In this document: positions 22,955 through 23,672 of the stretch, piece after piece
Position numbering within the stretch: position 1 is the stretch's first letter
How the letters are laid out: each line of letters begins with the position of its first letter
Assembly (NCBI GenBank): GCA_041501225.1
Contig: JBGQNR010000076.1
Span: 1 to 23,672, forward strand
Origin: JAFNAG01 sp041501225
GTDB taxonomy: Bacteria; Acidobacteriota; UBA6911
Direction of reading: 5' to 3'
Length of the DNA: 23,672 bases
Translations under genes and position numbers: made by a program
Notes under the pieces: model-generated
Told to the model about the DNA's origin: nothing
What the model saw: the letters and a program-made list of their open reading frames with translations, nothing else
The model's database searches: none

Positions 22955-23672
22955 ATGACCAAGAGAACGCTCTATATGGTTGCCCTGGCAATCCTTCTTC
23001 TTCCTTTCCTGCGCGCCGTGCCGGCAGTGGCGTCAGGGGATAAAATTGTGCCGCACGTGGTCAACGGGCTGGATTCGGTGGCGAATCTCACCTATAGAAC
23101 CAAGTTCGATATCACCAACCTGGGGCCTGACCCTTCGACTCCGATTACCAAGGTTACCGTTCTCTTTCGCAAGACGGATGGAACCCCCTGGACGCTCGCG
23201 ACGGATCAGGGAACCGTGAGCGAGGTGCCCCTGAATCTGGGTGCATATCAAACGATCCGGATCACGACCCTGGGGAACGGCCTTTTTGCTCACGGCTATG
23301 TCATCGTTCGCAACCTGGAAGCGACCACGGTTTACGCCGAAGATTATGAGGTCGCCATCACCGTTTATTACGAGGTTTTGAGTGGGAATAATGTTGTGGA
23401 AACGGTGAGTGTGCCCCTCGGCCATCCGACCGTCACCTGGGGATTCCCGGTAGAGATCGACTCGTCCAAAAACCTCGGCACCGGTTTTGCTATCGCTGAT
23501 CTTTCCGGCGCAACAAATCAAATATCGCTCCAGTTATGGCAGGCGACGACGCCCACCTCGAACCCAGCCACCGACGCAAGTGGCAGCAACCCCCCCAGTT
23601 TCTCTCTTAATGCCAACGAGAAACAGGCCAGAATGCTCACCGAGTTCTTTCCAAACGCGACCAAATTCAAAC
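22955..23672 (+). CDS. Secreted protein of unknown function, N-terminal part
   Basis: The first 239 residues of a gene that runs off the window without a stop. A strong signal peptide is present (MTKRTLYMVALAILLLPFLR, cleavage probably near AVASG). The mature part is predicted mostly beta: KTDGTPWTLATDQGTV, NLGAYQTIRITTLGNGLF, YEVAITVYYEVLSGNNVV, and later WGFPVEIDSSKNLGTGFAIA. The alternation of Thr/Val-rich strands and the phrase TKFDITNLGPDPSTPI suggest an immunoglobulin-like or choice-of-anchor type surface domain of the sort that is common in environmental bacteria. I do not recognise a named family. AAGGAG (22944-22949) lies five bases upstream of the ATG, and an extended -10 promoter is at 22825-22833. 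Confidence 0.85.
   Translation, partial: MTKRTLYMVALAILLLPFLRAVPAVASGDKIVPHVVNGLDSVANLTYRTKFDITNLGPDPSTPITKVTVLFRKTDGTPWTLATDQGTVSEVPLNLGAYQTIRITTLGNGLFAHGYVIVRNLEATTVYAEDYEVAITVYYEVLSGNNVVETVSVPLGHPTVTWGFPVEIDSSKNLGTGFAIADLSGATNQISLQLWQATTPTSNPATDASGSNPPSFSLNANEKQARMLTEFFPNATKFK

Overview
The window looks like chromosomal DNA of a GC-rich, Gram-negative-type bacterium, most probably an Acidobacteriota member. The reasons are the GroEL tail ending in a Gly/Met-rich segment, a BlaI/M56-protease pair whose protease carries TonB domains, and intergenic spacers full of short 'word' palindromes. The lineage is an inference. There is no phage, IS, CRISPR, tRNA or rRNA.

Layout. 1-196 is the 3' end of groEL, followed by a good intrinsic terminator. 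337-1962(-) is an L-lactate permease. 2290-3087(-) is an alpha/beta hydrolase resembling 3-oxoadipate enol-lactonase. 3517-4896(+) is a membrane-anchored M23 peptidase. 5138-6846(+) is a tight operon of a polytopic membrane protein, a winged-helix regulator and UppS. It is preceded by a perfect inverted repeat abutting a consensus -35 box, which suggests autoregulation. 7045-7833(-) is an SDR oxidoreductase, 8128-9789(+) a secreted protein of unknown function, 9904-11076(-) an atypical fold-type I aminotransferase and 11207-11467(-) a 7Fe ferredoxin with a recognisable promoter.

11606-15786 is an envelope-signalling locus. A BlaI-type repressor (14265-14639, -) has a perfect 10-bp palindrome between its -35 and -10 and probably makes a leaderless mRNA. 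Next on the same strand is an 800-residue BlaR1/M56 metalloprotease fused to two clear TonB C-terminal domains, an ExbD/TolR-like periplasmic segment and a third TonB-like segment. A separate TonB-family protein (15028-15786, +) is encoded divergently. In the family paradigm BlaR1-type sensors relieve BlaI repression; the fused Ton modules suggest that sensing is tied to outer-membrane or peptidoglycan contacts (inference).

16040-18350(+) holds a PiT phosphate transporter and an MFS carboxylate-type transporter. 18408-22516(-) encodes MrfB (YprB-like DEDDh exonuclease) and MrfA (YprA-like helicase with a four-Cys cluster), the pair known from Bacillus subtilis mitomycin repair. 22955 to the end is the start of a secreted protein that runs off the window.

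The spacers hold at least five dispersed families of short imperfect palindromes: GCAGAGGNC units, GGATTTT units, AGAATTC units, GACGATTTACGA units and a GC-rich CCCAGGGC element. Several directly supply stop codons or abut start codons of neighbouring genes.
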